From contig NZ_CP096659.1 in NCBI RefSeq assembly GCF_023238205.1, positions 2,621,626-2,685,625 of the forward strand: a DNA stretch of 64,000 nucleotides. The letters run 5' to 3'. Shown here piece after piece: positions 7,372-15,602 of the stretch. The notes beneath the pieces were generated by a model, which worked only from the letters and a program-made list of their open reading frames with translations, had not been told where the DNA came from and ran no database searches. This stretch comes from Halorussus limi (GTDB lineage: Archaea; Halobacteriota; Halobacteria; Halobacteriales; Haladaptataceae). A program made the translations under genes and the position numbers. The first letter of the stretch is position 1; each line of letters opens with the position of its first letter.

Positions 7372-10300
7372 ATGACCGACCCGGTTCGCGTCCTCTACGT
7401 CACCGGGGACGCATCGACAGGTGAACGACTCGAAGCGCTCTTCGAGGAAGAGCGTCCAGCGGTCGCGTTCTCGTTCGTCACGAGCGCCGAGGGTGCGCTC
7501 GATACCGTCGACGACGAATCCCTCGACCACGTCGTCCTCGACACCGACTTCCCGGACCGCGACGACGTCGAGACCGCGCTCGAACGGGAGACCGCCGCGC
7601 GCGTCGAGACCGTCGCGTCGTCGATACCCGAGCGGACCGCCGGGTCGCAGTCCGACCAGTTCCGGCGGTCCGAGACCGAACGGGTCCGGATTCTGGCGAC
7701 CCGCATCGAGACCGCGGTCTCGTCCGGGACCGCGTCCGACGACGGCATCGACGGCGAGCGGTTTCGCGCACTCGCCGAGGGACTCACGGACGTCGTCCTC
7801 GTCATCGACGCCGAGAGCACGATTCGGTACGCGAACCCCGCGGCGTCGAAGGTGTTCGGCTACCCGCCCGACGAACTCGTCGGCGAACCGCTCACGCTCC
7901 TGATGCCCGAGGACCTCGCCGAGGCCCACGAGCAGGGGATGGCCCGGTACCTCCGGACCGGGGAGCGACACGTCGATTGGAACTACCTCGAACTCCCCGG
8001 CCAGCGCCGCGACGGGACCGAACTGCCGCTGGGCGTCTCGTTCAGCGAGTTGGACTCCGGCGAGGACGTCCGATTCACCGGCATCGTCCGCGACATCTCC
8101 GAACGAAAGCGCCGGGAGTCGGAGCTACGTGACCGAATCCGCCAGCAGGAGGCGTTGGCGACGTTCTCCCGGCACGCGTTGGAGGACTGGCCCGTCGGCG
8201 ACCTGATGAACGAGGCGGTCGAACTCGTCGCCGACGCCCTCGACAACGAGTACGCCGGGGTGCTGGAGTACCGCCCCGGCGAGGACGACCTGCTCGTTCG
8301 GGCGGTCTTCGGGTGGGACGACGACCTCGTGGGCGCGGCGTCCATCGGCACCGAGCGCGACTCTCAGGCGGGTTACACGCTGCTCTCGGAGGAACCGGTC
8401 GTCGTCGAGAACAGGGCGACCGAGGACCGGTTCGCCGGCGACTCGCTGCTCGACTCCGCGGGAGCGGTCGCCGGCATCAGCGCGATAATCGGGTCGCCCG
8501 AAGACCCGTGGGGAATCTTGGGGGCTCACACCACCCGCGAGCGGTCGTACGCCGACTACGACGTGCAGTTCGTCCAGAACATCGCTCACATCCTCGCGAC
8601 GGTCATTCAGCGCCGCGAGCGCGAGCGCCGACTCGAACGCTCCGAAGCGATGCTCGACGCGGTGGACGACGGCGTGTACGCGCTCGACGCCGACTCCCGG
8701 TTCGTCGCGGTCAACGACGCCTACGTCGAACTGACCGGCTACGGCCGGGAGCGACTGCTCGGTGCGCACGCCGAGACCATCCTCGGTTCGGAGACCTACG
8801 GGGAGGTCGAGTGGGTTCAGGAAGCGCTCGAATCCGACGAGGACGTGGTGACGCTCGAGGCGAGGATGCCGACCGCCGACGGCGGGTCGATTCCGGTCGA
8901 GGCCCGAGTCGCGCCCCTTCCGCTCGAAGACGGAACGGGTCGGGTCGGCGTGGTCCGGAACGTCTCGGACCGCAAGCGCCGCGAGCAGAAACTCACCTCG
9001 CTCAACCAACTGTTCCGGTCGCTGACCGAGGCCGAGACCCCGACCGAAATATCGGACCTCGCGGTCGAGGCCGCCGTCGAGACGCTCGGCTTTCCGAACG
9101 CTGCGGTCGCGCTGTACGACGACCGAGAGAGCACGCTCGTCCCGACCGTCAAGCGGTGGACCGGCGACGAGATAGACGACGCGCTCGTGGGCCGTCACGC
9201 CGAGGACGTGGCGTGGCAGGCGTTCGTGGAGAGCGAGACGAAGACGTTCGAGGACCTCCGCGCCGAAGTAGACGCCGACACCGAGATGCGGAGCGCGCTC
9301 GCGGTCCCACTGGGCAAGTACGGTGTGTTCGTCGCCGCGGCCCCCGAAACGGGCGCCTTCGACTCGACCGACCTCTCGCTCGCGGACATGCTGTCCTCGA
9401 ACGTCCGGACCGCGCTGGACCGGGCCGAGCGCGAGGAGACCCTCCGCGAACAGCGCAACGACTTGCAGGCGAAGAACCGCGAACTCGAACGGGTCAACCG
9501 TCTCAACAGCGTGATTCGCGACATCACCAAGTCGCTGACGCAGGCCGCCTCGGAGGAGGACGCGATGCAGGCGGTCTGCAACCGACTGACCCAGTCCGGT
9601 TCCTATCGGTTCGCGTGGTTCGGCACCCACGACCGGGTGACGGACCGGATTCGGCCGGAGGTCAAGGCCGGAATCGAGGACGGCTATCTCGAGGACATCG
9701 CGGTGACGGCCGAGGAGGGCGAGGCGGTCGGTGAGGGACCGGCCGGACGCGCGGTCCGGACCGGCGCGATACAGGCCCAGAACGACCTGTTGGGCGACCC
9801 GCCCTTCGAACCGTGGCGCGAGCAGGCGCTCAAACGCGGCTATCGGTCGTGCGTGTCGGTCCCGGTGAGCTACGACGAGATGCTCCACGGAGTTCTGACC
9901 ATCTACGCCGAGGAGACCGGCGTGTTCGACGAACTGGAGCAGGCGGTGCTGTCGGAACTCGGCGACACCATCGGCTACGCGCTCAACGCGCTCGAACAGA
10001 AGCAGGCGCTCGTCAGCGAGCGCTCGATAGAACTCGACTTCCGGATTCGGGGGTCCGAGAGTCCGATACTCGCGTTCGTCGCCGAGACCGGCGCGGAGTT
10101 CGAGTTTCAGAACGCGGTCCAACGCAGCGACGGTCGCCTCCACGTATTCTTCACCATCGAAGGGGCGGACTCCGACGAGGCCCTCGCGTTCGCCGAAGGG
10201 GTGCCGTGGATAGAGTCCGTCCGCCTCGTGACCGAGGGCGACGGCGAGTCCCTCTTCGAGTGTACGCTCTCGGGTCGAAGCTTCCTCCGGTCGCTGATGG

Positions 10301-10680
10301 ACCGCGGCGCGATGCCCCGGACGCTAACCGCCGCCGGGGACGAGGGCCGGTTCGTGATTCGCGTCCCGCAGAGCGCCGACGTGCGGACGTTCGTCAACCA
10401 CTTCGAGGACTACTACGGGGAGGCGCAGCTGGTCGCTCGGCGCGAGCGCGACGACCCCGTGATGACGAAACAGGACTTCGAGTCGGAACTCGCGGACAGA
10501 CTCACCGAGCGCCAGCGGGAGGTCCTCCAGTTGGCGTACTTCGGCGGGTACTTCGAGTGGCCTCGCGGAAGCACCGCACAGGAGCTTGCGGAGACGCTCG
10601 GCGTCTCTCAGCCGACCGTGAGCCGTCACATCCGGAGCGCCGAACGGGCGCTATTCGGCATCCTGTTCGAAGACGAGTAG
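7372..10680 (+). CDS. Multi-sensor Bat-like regulator: PAS-GAF-PAS-GAF-GAF-Bat-HTH_10
   Basis: 1102 aa cytosolic signalling regulator. Approximate order: residues 1-75 a receiver-like fold with VLYVTGD and VVLDTDFPD; 132-245 PAS; 253-420 GAF; 426-540 PAS; 541-690 GAF; 683-712 charged helix; 713-880 GAF; 885-1035 the bacterio-opsin activator (Bat) domain; 1040-1102 an HTH_10 DNA-binding domain with LTERQREVLQLAYFGGYFEWP and TAQELAETLGVSQPTVSRHI. There is no histidine kinase core, so sensing is coupled directly to DNA binding. ATG 7372 starts the receiver-like fold cleanly; the TTG at 7309 would add an unlike tail. Family knowledge links Bat to oxygen and light control, but the targets here are unknown. 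It reads towards the HalOD1 gene 103 bp downstream. Confidence 0.9.
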   Translation: MTDPVRVLYVTGDASTGERLEALFEEERPAVAFSFVTSAEGALDTVDDESLDHVVLDTDFPDRDDVETALERETAARVETVASSIPERTAGSQSDQFRRSETERVRILATRIETAVSSGTASDDGIDGERFRALAEGLTDVVLVIDAESTIRYANPAASKVFGYPPDELVGEPLTLLMPEDLAEAHEQGMARYLRTGERHVDWNYLELPGQRRDGTELPLGVSFSELDSGEDVRFTGIVRDISERKRRESELRDRIRQQEALATFSRHALEDWPVGDLMNEAVELVADALDNEYAGVLEYRPGEDDLLVRAVFGWDDDLVGAASIGTERDSQAGYTLLSEEPVVVENRATEDRFAGDSLLDSAGAVAGISAIIGSPEDPWGILGAHTTRERSYADYDVQFVQNIAHILATVIQRRERERRLERSEAMLDAVDDGVYALDADSRFVAVNDAYVELTGYGRERLLGAHAETILGSETYGEVEWVQEALESDEDVVTLEARMPTADGGSIPVEARVAPLPLEDGTGRVGVVRNVSDRKRREQKLTSLNQLFRSLTEAETPTEISDLAVEAAVETLGFPNAAVALYDDRESTLVPTVKRWTGDEIDDALVGRHAEDVAWQAFVESETKTFEDLRAEVDADTEMRSALAVPLGKYGVFVAAAPETGAFDSTDLSLADMLSSNVRTALDRAEREETLREQRNDLQAKNRELERVNRLNSVIRDITKSLTQAASEEDAMQAVCNRLTQSGSYRFAWFGTHDRVTDRIRPEVKAGIEDGYLEDIAVTAEEGEAVGEGPAGRAVRTGAIQAQNDLLGDPPFEPWREQALKRGYRSCVSVPVSYDEMLHGVLTIYAEETGVFDELEQAVLSELGDTIGYALNALEQKQALVSERSIELDFRIRGSESPILAFVAETGAEFEFQNAVQRSDGRLHVFFTIEGADSDEALAFAEGVPWIESVRLVTEGDGESLFECTLSGRSFLRSLMDRGAMPRTLTAAGDEGRFVIRVPQSADVRTFVNHFEDYYGEAQLVARRERDDPVMTKQDFESELADRLTERQREVLQLAYFGGYFEWPRGSTAQELAETLGVSQPTVSRHIRSAERALFGILFEDE

Positions 10681-10732
10681 TCGCTCCCGCCGGATTTAGA
10701 TGTATAACCCCGGGGAGTGCCGAGCGGGTATC

Positions 10733-10739
10733 TATATAT
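10733..10739 (+). promoter_or_regulatory. TATA box of HalOD1 gene
   Basis: TATATAT about 50 bp before the ATG at 10784, predicting a start of transcription near 10762 and a leader of about 22 nt. Confidence 0.6.
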
Positions 10740-10746
10740 CGTTAAT

Positions 10747-10777
10747 TCCTATCCCCACACCACCCCTTAGGATAGGA
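10747..10777 (+). promoter_or_regulatory. Inverted repeat across the predicted transcription start
   Basis: TCCTATCC (10747-10754) and its exact complement GGATAGGA (10770-10777) are separated by 15 bp. They flank the predicted initiation point of the HalOD1 gene, a typical place for a repressor operator. It could alternatively fold in the leader RNA. Confidence 0.5.
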
Positions 10778-10783
10778 TACACA

Positions 10784-11107
10784 ATGAGCAAGAGCATGAG
10801 TGGGGATGTTTTCGGGCAGCAGTCGGTCAGTCAGCGCGTCATCGCCGAAGTAGCCGAAGAGACGGGCAAGGAACCGACCGAGGTGGGTCCGCTGTACCAC
10901 GTCATCGACCCCGACGCGCTCGACCGACTGTTCTCGGCGACGAACGGGGGAAGTCGCGCGCAGGGGTACGTCGAGTTCACGTTCGCCGGGTGCGACGTCG
11001 TCGTGCGCGGGAACCAAGACGTGGAGGTCAGCCAGCGCGACGTGGCGACCGAACTCGCCGACGACGTGGAGGAGGTTCCGCGCGTCGGTGGCTATGAAGA
11101 GGCGTAA
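10784..11107 (+). CDS. HalOD1 output-domain protein
   Basis: 107 aa, with the haloarchaeal HalOD1 output domain covering nearly all of it. Seen: SQRVIAEVAEETGKEPTEV, PLYHVIDPDALDRLF, and the closing strands YVEFTFAGCDVVVRG. HalOD1 is known as an output module attached to response regulators; its biochemical role is not established. This copy stands alone. It follows the Bat-like regulator and has its own promoter and inverted repeat, so it may be a target of it (inference). ATG 10784 was chosen because the extra upstream residues of the open frame correspond to the TATA box and operator. A second HalOD1 gene lies at 37364. Confidence 0.85.
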   Translation: MSKSMSGDVFGQQSVSQRVIAEVAEETGKEPTEVGPLYHVIDPDALDRLFSATNGGSRAQGYVEFTFAGCDVVVRGNQDVEVSQRDVATELADDVEEVPRVGGYEEA

Positions 11108-11218
11108 CGGACGCAGACGACGTGACGAACGTCCGAGGCAGCAACCGAGAGACCGATGCAAGACACCTGTGAACCGCGGCGAACTGCGAACTCCGGCCGA
11201 CCGACAGAGGGCGACGCG

Positions 11219-11377
11219 ATGAGCGACCGGTGTACGTACTGCGACGGCCCGGTCTCCGCCGAGGAGTGGCATCCGGTCGCGACCGTTCGGGACGACGACG
11301 GGACGGTCGAAATCTACGACTTCTGCAGCGAGAACTGCCTGACCGCGTGGCAGTCCGAGCGCGGCAACGCGGAGTAG
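11219..11377 (+). CDS. Small zinc-finger protein (TRASH/MYM-like)
   Basis: 52 aa. Two cysteine pairs are visible: CTYCDG near the start and FCSENCLTAWQ near the end. The FCS-x-xC-L-x-W ending resembles the TRASH/MYM class of treble-clef zinc ribbons that bind zinc or other metals. The centre is acidic (RDDDGTVEIYD). ATG 11219 puts the first CxxC five residues in; an upstream ATG at 11156 would add a Cys- and Arg-rich tail that looks non-coding. Its function is unknown; such proteins are common in haloarchaea. Confidence 0.75.
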   Translation: MSDRCTYCDGPVSAEEWHPVATVRDDDGTVEIYDFCSENCLTAWQSERGNAE

Positions 11378-11405
11378 CGCGGCGGCCGATTTTCCGACGA
11401 GTCCG

Positions 11406-13859
11406 TCAGGAGTCAGTGACTTCGTAGACGACCACGCCCTCGCTGCGGAACGCCACCTCGATGCCGGGGTACTGGCCGAACTGGAGGTCCTCGTCGTCGT
11501 AGCGCTCGCGGGCACGCGGGCCGACGTAGATGTACTTCACGTCGTACTTCTCCAGCAGTTCGGCCCGGTCGCTCCACGTCCCGGTGTAGATGAGGTCGGC
11601 GTCTTGGGCCCGCATCTTCGCCTTCTCACTGCCCCGGTAGACGCCCTCCTGATACACCCAACCCACGACGGTCGGGAGGCCGGTCAGCGAGGAGGCGGGA
11701 CTCGACCACGCGTACACCTCGCGGCCCGGCGGTTCGACGATGTGCGGTTGGCCCGACCGGTTGTCGAGCCACGCGATGGCGGCCGCCTCGTCGGGGTGGT
11801 AGTCCTCGACGTAGGCCTTCCCGTCGAGCGTCGGGTCGTCGATTCGGTTGGAGTCGCTGGTGAAGTGACCGCCGAGTGCGAGACCGCCGTAGAGCGCGGT
11901 CGAGACGACTAGCAGGGCCGCGACCCCGCTCATGACGCCCTCGCGGTCGAGACCGACCGCAGGGAGTCGCCAGTCGGCCGGTCCGGTCGACCCTACCAGA
12001 CTCGCCAGCGCGGCCCCCGCCGCGGTCGCCCAGAGGACCCACACCTGCATGTACACCTTGAAGACGGTGTTGAACCGGCCGCCGATGGCGTTGTCCTTCA
12101 CGTAGACGAACTCCACGAGCGTGACGAGACCCGCCCCGGCGACCACCAACACCGTCTCGTAGCCGACGCCGCGTTCGGTCCGCTCGCCGCCTACCGTCCG
12201 GAGCAACAGCCAACCGACGACCAGCAGGGGGACGACCAGCACCAAGACGGGGTAGTTCAGGTACCACGCGAACGCGGCGACCGCGAGCGAGAGGAGGACG
12301 GCCCGGGCGGGTCGAATCTCGAACGCGGCCCGCGCTCGCGGCCAGAGGAACGCCGCGAACACCAGCAGGAACGCCCCGTGGACGAGCAGGAGACCGACCG
12401 CGCTCGCCTGCTCGGGGAGGAAGCCGATGCTCCGGTTGGTCGCCGAGCGCAGGAGGATACCGAAGACGAACGGCGCGACCCACGCGACGGCCGCCACGGC
12501 GACGACGCCCGTCACGGCGAACGCACCGCCGATTCGGCGGGCCTCTCCGAGGAGGAGCGTTCCGGCGGACCGGCCGGTGGTCTCCGCGGTGGTCGCGCCC
12601 TCGCCTCCGTCGGTTCGTTCCGTCTCTCGAATCCGTTCAGAGTCGTCCGACTCCCCGGCCCCGTCGGCGACTGTTTCGGGCGTCTCGTCGGTCGAGGCGC
12701 CCGGGAACAGGCTCAGCGGGTCCGCCGGCGCGAACAGCACCGCGAGCCAGACCACGCCTAGTCCGGTCGGAAAGCTCCAGACGTTGACGAGACCGAGCAG
12801 TCCGACTACGACCGGCAAGACGCCGAAGACGAGCGCGCGGCGTCGGCGGAGCGCGCTCGGCCCGGCCCGGTAGTAGGCGAACCCGAGCGCGGCGATGAAG
12901 AGCAGGAAGGGCGTACTGAGCATGTGCCCGTGGAGGTCGCCGTTGAGGAAGGCGAACAGCGGGAACTCGTTGATGGTGCCGGGGATGACCCTGCTCGGCG
13001 CCCAGTAGCCGAACTCGGCCAGTCCCTTCGTCAGGAGGTCGCCGGACGTCGAGTCCGCGATGGGCGCGGCCAGCCACTCGGCGACGCCCCGAGCCGTCTC
13101 GTCGGGCAGGAGCCAGACCAGCCCCGTGACCGCGGTGACGAGGTTGGCCGCGAAGCCGACGAAGAAGGCCCCGAACGCGCCTCCGGTACGGCGCGAGGCC
13201 CCGCGGGCGTCGGCGACGGCACCCGCGAGTCCGTACGCGGCCGTGACGAGCGTGGCGTAGAATCCGGAGAGCGCGAGGTTGTAGGCGTACTGGGCTTCGG
13301 TGCCGGTGAGGTGGGTGACGAGTGCGGAAGTGAGGTGTCCGCCGTAGTAGTAGAGGACGTGTTCGCCCGCCCACCACATGTCCTGCGGGGGCAGGACGTC
13401 GGCGCGCAACAGCGACTTGAAGATGCCGAAGTCGAGGAACTTCTCGCCGCCGCCGGGGTGGACCGACGGGTCCACCGCTCGGACCGCGACGAGGAGACCG
13501 AACGCGACGCCGAAGACAACGATAGTTTCCGCGTACGCGCGAAGCGGGACGGTGTCACGTCCGAGCGGTCCGGCGTCCGAGTCGGCCTCCGGGTTACCGG
13601 TTCCGAGCGACCGTTCGCTCCAGAGGACGAGTCCCGACAGACCGGCGAGGATCGCGACGCCGAGGAACGCGGTCCACCGGTCGAACCCGACGTGGCCGAC
13701 CCAGTAGCCGACCACGGTCACGACGACCAGCGCGACCGGAAGGGCGAAGGCCGCTCCTCGGTCCGGAAACCGGGGGAACAGTCGGGCCGCGAGCGGCAGT
13801 GCGGCGAACGCGAGCGCCTGATAGACGACGAACCACAGCAGGACGAGCGCGTACTCCAT
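11406..13859 (-). CDS. DUF2298 / Chlor_Arch_YYY multipass membrane protein
   Basis: 817 aa, about 18-20 hydrophobic segments. The YYYGGH stretch near residue 200 is the motif that gives the Chlor_Arch_YYY family (DUF2298) its name. Others are the large loop with FPLFAFLNGDLHGHMLSTPF and a C-terminal extracytoplasmic domain ending VEVAFRSEGVVVYEV. The topology resembles GT-C glycosyltransferases (many helices, an acidic LNGDLHGH loop, a soluble C-terminal domain), so a lipid-linked sugar transferase role is a reasonable inference but not shown. A cytoplasmic acidic loop (residues 400-440, many Glu/Asp/Thr) is a lineage-specific insert. ATG 13859 lies 27 bp after GTTTATC, indicating a leaderless mRNA. 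Confidence 0.85.
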   Translation of the reverse strand: MEYALVLLWFVVYQALAFAALPLAARLFPRFPDRGAAFALPVALVVVTVVGYWVGHVGFDRWTAFLGVAILAGLSGLVLWSERSLGTGNPEADSDAGPLGRDTVPLRAYAETIVVFGVAFGLLVAVRAVDPSVHPGGGEKFLDFGIFKSLLRADVLPPQDMWWAGEHVLYYYGGHLTSALVTHLTGTEAQYAYNLALSGFYATLVTAAYGLAGAVADARGASRRTGGAFGAFFVGFAANLVTAVTGLVWLLPDETARGVAEWLAAPIADSTSGDLLTKGLAEFGYWAPSRVIPGTINEFPLFAFLNGDLHGHMLSTPFLLFIAALGFAYYRAGPSALRRRRALVFGVLPVVVGLLGLVNVWSFPTGLGVVWLAVLFAPADPLSLFPGASTDETPETVADGAGESDDSERIRETERTDGGEGATTAETTGRSAGTLLLGEARRIGGAFAVTGVVAVAAVAWVAPFVFGILLRSATNRSIGFLPEQASAVGLLLVHGAFLLVFAAFLWPRARAAFEIRPARAVLLSLAVAAFAWYLNYPVLVLVVPLLVVGWLLLRTVGGERTERGVGYETVLVVAGAGLVTLVEFVYVKDNAIGGRFNTVFKVYMQVWVLWATAAGAALASLVGSTGPADWRLPAVGLDREGVMSGVAALLVVSTALYGGLALGGHFTSDSNRIDDPTLDGKAYVEDYHPDEAAAIAWLDNRSGQPHIVEPPGREVYAWSSPASSLTGLPTVVGWVYQEGVYRGSEKAKMRAQDADLIYTGTWSDRAELLEKYDVKYIYVGPRARERYDDEDLQFGQYPGIEVAFRSEGVVVYEVTDS

Positions 13860-13883
13860 CGAGTTATAGGCGGGCGACCGAGC

Positions 13884-13890
13884 GATAAAC
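13884..13890 (-). promoter_or_regulatory. TATA box of the DUF2298 gene
   Basis: GTTTATC on the minus strand, centred about 28 bp before ATG 13859. This spacing places initiation at or next to the start codon (leaderless). Confidence 0.6.
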
Positions 13891-14013
13891 ATTTTGGGGT
13901 TCGACCCCCTCGTACCGCCGTTCGGCGGGAGCGAGACGGGTCACCGGTGGGAACCGCTCGGTCGGGTAGTGTCTGGGCACTGACCGGGAAAAATTCGCAT
14001 ACGGCACCCGAAT

Positions 14014-14022
14014 CATAATCCT
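14014..14022 (+). promoter_or_regulatory. TATA-like element for initiator tRNA
   Basis: AT-rich ATAATCCTTA region about 30 bp before the tRNA 5' end. No other AT-rich stretch lies in the usual window. Confidence 0.45.
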
Positions 14023-14050
14023 TATCAGTTCGACGGCGTTACCATATGGT

Positions 14051-14125
14051 AGCGGGATGGGATAGCCAGGAGATTCCGGCGGGCTCATAACCCGCAGACC
14101 GGTGGTTCAAATCCACCTCCCGCTA
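14051..14125 (+). tRNA. Initiator tRNA-Met (anticodon CAT)
   Basis: The acceptor AGCGGGA (14051-14057) pairs with TCCCGCT (14118-14124) and the discriminator is A14125. The anticodon stem-loop is GCGGG-CTCATAA-CCCGC with anticodon CAT. The T arm is GGTGG-TTCAAAT-CCACC. Two features mark the archaeal initiator rather than elongator: the A1-U72 end pair and the three stacked G-C pairs next to the anticodon loop. CCA is not encoded, and a short T run (14129-14132) follows. Confidence 0.95.
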
Positions 14126-14423
14126 TACTTTTCGGAACTCGCGTTCCACAGTGACACTTTCTCGTCGAGCGACTACTGGGTTTTCGAGGAGTCAACTCGA
14201 ACGGGAAGTGTCAGTGACGGATACTCCGTCGAACTCGACTTCGACTGAGCGTTTCGGCCCGGTCCACGGCTCTCGGCCACGAGAGAAATTACAATTGGTT
14301 TTGTACACAATGGCCTCAGCACCGATACGGCCGCCGGTGCGCGCCGACGCGCACGAGAATTAACTATAGGTCGAGTTCGCCCCGGCCGCGGCTTTATTGA
14401 ACGTCGCGGGGCAATTTCCGACG
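14126..14423. other. 298-bp region without a convincing gene
   Basis: Contains a T run just after the tRNA. An 8-bp inverted repeat (TGACACTT 14152-14159, AAGTGTCA 14206-14213) lies 46 bp apart. An AT-rich island sits at 14286-14310, and TTTATTG at 14391-14397, about 30 bp before the DJ-1 start, is the probable promoter. A 70-codon open frame at 14151-14363 lacks acidic composition and is not called. Confidence 0.5.
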
Positions 14424-15119
14424 ATGACATCGGTACTGTTCGTAGTCAGCGAGGAAGGATACTGGGGCGAAGAGTGCGTAGACCCCCTCGAAACGCTCTC
14501 GGACACCGACGCCGACGTGGACGTGGCGACGCCGAGCGGTAACAAGCCGGTCGTGGACGACCGGTCTATCGACCCCGAGAACGTGGGCGAGGAGACCGCA
14601 GAGTGGGTCACGGAAGTCCACGAGAACGACCAGCGACTCCAGAACCCGAAACCGATAGCGACGGCCGACGCCGACGCGTACGACGCCGTGGTGTTCCCCG
14701 GCGGACACGGGACCAACTGGGACGTGAATCAGGACAAACACGCCCGCCAACTCCTCCGGGAGACGGTCGAGGGCGACGACGACCAGAAGGCGCTGGTCGT
14801 CTGTCACGCGGTCGGTCTGCTGGCGTTCACGCGCGACAGCGACGGCGGCATGTTGGTCGACGGCCGTGACGTGACCGGATTCCCGAACGAGTGGGAGGAG
14901 GACATCGTGGACGACCACGACCTGATGCCTGACGGCCGAAAGCTTCCGTACTGGGTCGAGGACGAAGTGAAGGCCGCAGGCGGTAACTGGAACGCGGAAC
15001 TCGACGCCGACACCAGCGTCACCGTGGACGGCGACCTCATCACCGCCCGAGGTCCGGCGTCGTCCCACGACGGCGTGATGGCGCTCATCGAGGCGCTCGG
15101 CGTCGCACCGCCCGCGTAG
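14424..15119 (+). CDS. DJ-1/PfpI family protein (Hsp31-like class I amidotransferase fold)
   Basis: 231 aa. Members of the superfamily act as glyoxalases/deglycases, chaperones or proteases through a nucleophile-elbow cysteine. Seen: an N-terminal strand TSVLFVVSEEGYWGEEC, then VVFPGGHGTNWD, and the elbow ALVVCHAVGLL holding the predicted catalytic Cys near residue 136, followed by acid-rich loops. The substrate-side His is likely the one directly after the Cys. The length suits the Hsp31-like group, which is longer than human DJ-1 (189 aa). ATG 14424 is 27-33 bp from a TTTATTG box, so the leader is absent or very short. The substrate is unknown. Confidence 0.85.
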   Translation: MTSVLFVVSEEGYWGEECVDPLETLSDTDADVDVATPSGNKPVVDDRSIDPENVGEETAEWVTEVHENDQRLQNPKPIATADADAYDAVVFPGGHGTNWDVNQDKHARQLLRETVEGDDDQKALVVCHAVGLLAFTRDSDGGMLVDGRDVTGFPNEWEEDIVDDHDLMPDGRKLPYWVEDEVKAAGGNWNAELDADTSVTVDGDLITARGPASSHDGVMALIEALGVAPPA

Positions 15120-15175
15120 CCCCCGAAAGCACATCTTTTATCAGTCGAGTCTACCCACCGATAGGTGAGAGTACG

Positions 15176-15454
15176 ATGGCGTTAGACACTCGCGCAGTTC
15201 TCGCAATCATCGCGGGGCTATTGATGACCGTCGCGCTGGTGGCCGCCCGGCGGGACGACCGACTGCTCGGGACGTGGATAATGATGATAGCCTTCGCCGT
15301 CGCCACGCTCTGGTCGGTTCTGAGCATCGTCTGGGCTCAGTCGAACCCGAGCGCTCTCTCGCCAAAACTCTGGATAACGATGGCGTCGATGGCGGCCGCC
15401 GCCACCGTCTACTTCGGATATATGGGCCTCCACGGCGAAGGCCTAGGCGAGTAG
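15176..15454 (+). CDS. Small three-helix membrane protein, unknown
   Basis: 92 aa. Three hydrophobic stretches (about residues 7-23, 34-52, 66-83) are separated by an Arg-rich turn AARRDDR and a short NPSALSPK loop. No family is recognised. It has its own promoter (TTTTATC 15135-15141) and a GGTGAG possible ribosome site before ATG 15176. It sits between DJ-1 and the peptide importer, reading the same way. Confidence 0.6.
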   Translation: MALDTRAVLAIIAGLLMTVALVAARRDDRLLGTWIMMIAFAVATLWSVLSIVWAQSNPSALSPKLWITMASMAAAATVYFGYMGLHGEGLGE

Positions 15455-15567
15455 TACGTTCGCGTAATCGGTCCTTGTTCTGCAGAACGCCCGCCGGGAG
15501 TCGCTCGGAATCGGTCCAATACTACTGTTTATCAGGTCGTTATCCGACAATCATCACACACCAGTAG

Positions 15568-15575
15568 ATTTAAAT
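15568..15575 (+). promoter_or_regulatory. TATA box of the peptide importer operon
   Basis: ATTTAAAT, a perfect 8-bp palindrome, centred 27-28 bp before ATG 15599. This predicts a leaderless or near-leaderless mRNA. Confidence 0.65.
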
Positions 15576-15583
15576 GCGTGATT

Positions 15584-15602
15584 GCATACCACATTGGTAT
15601 GC
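15584..15602 (+). promoter_or_regulatory. Inverted repeat spanning the dppA start codon
   Basis: GCATACC (15584-15590) and GGTATGC (15596-15602) are exact complements 5 bp apart, and the ATG lies in the right arm. Its place over the initiation site suits either a repressor operator or an RNA hairpin that hides the start codon. Confidence 0.5.

Noticed and set aside
13903-13926. GGGTTCGAC stretch resembling a tRNA T arm
   Set aside because: No matching acceptor or anticodon arms occur nearby; it is an ordinary GC hairpin.
14151-14363. 70-codon frame after initiator tRNA
   Set aside because: Ser/Thr/Arg-rich without acidic bias or promoter; likely non-coding.
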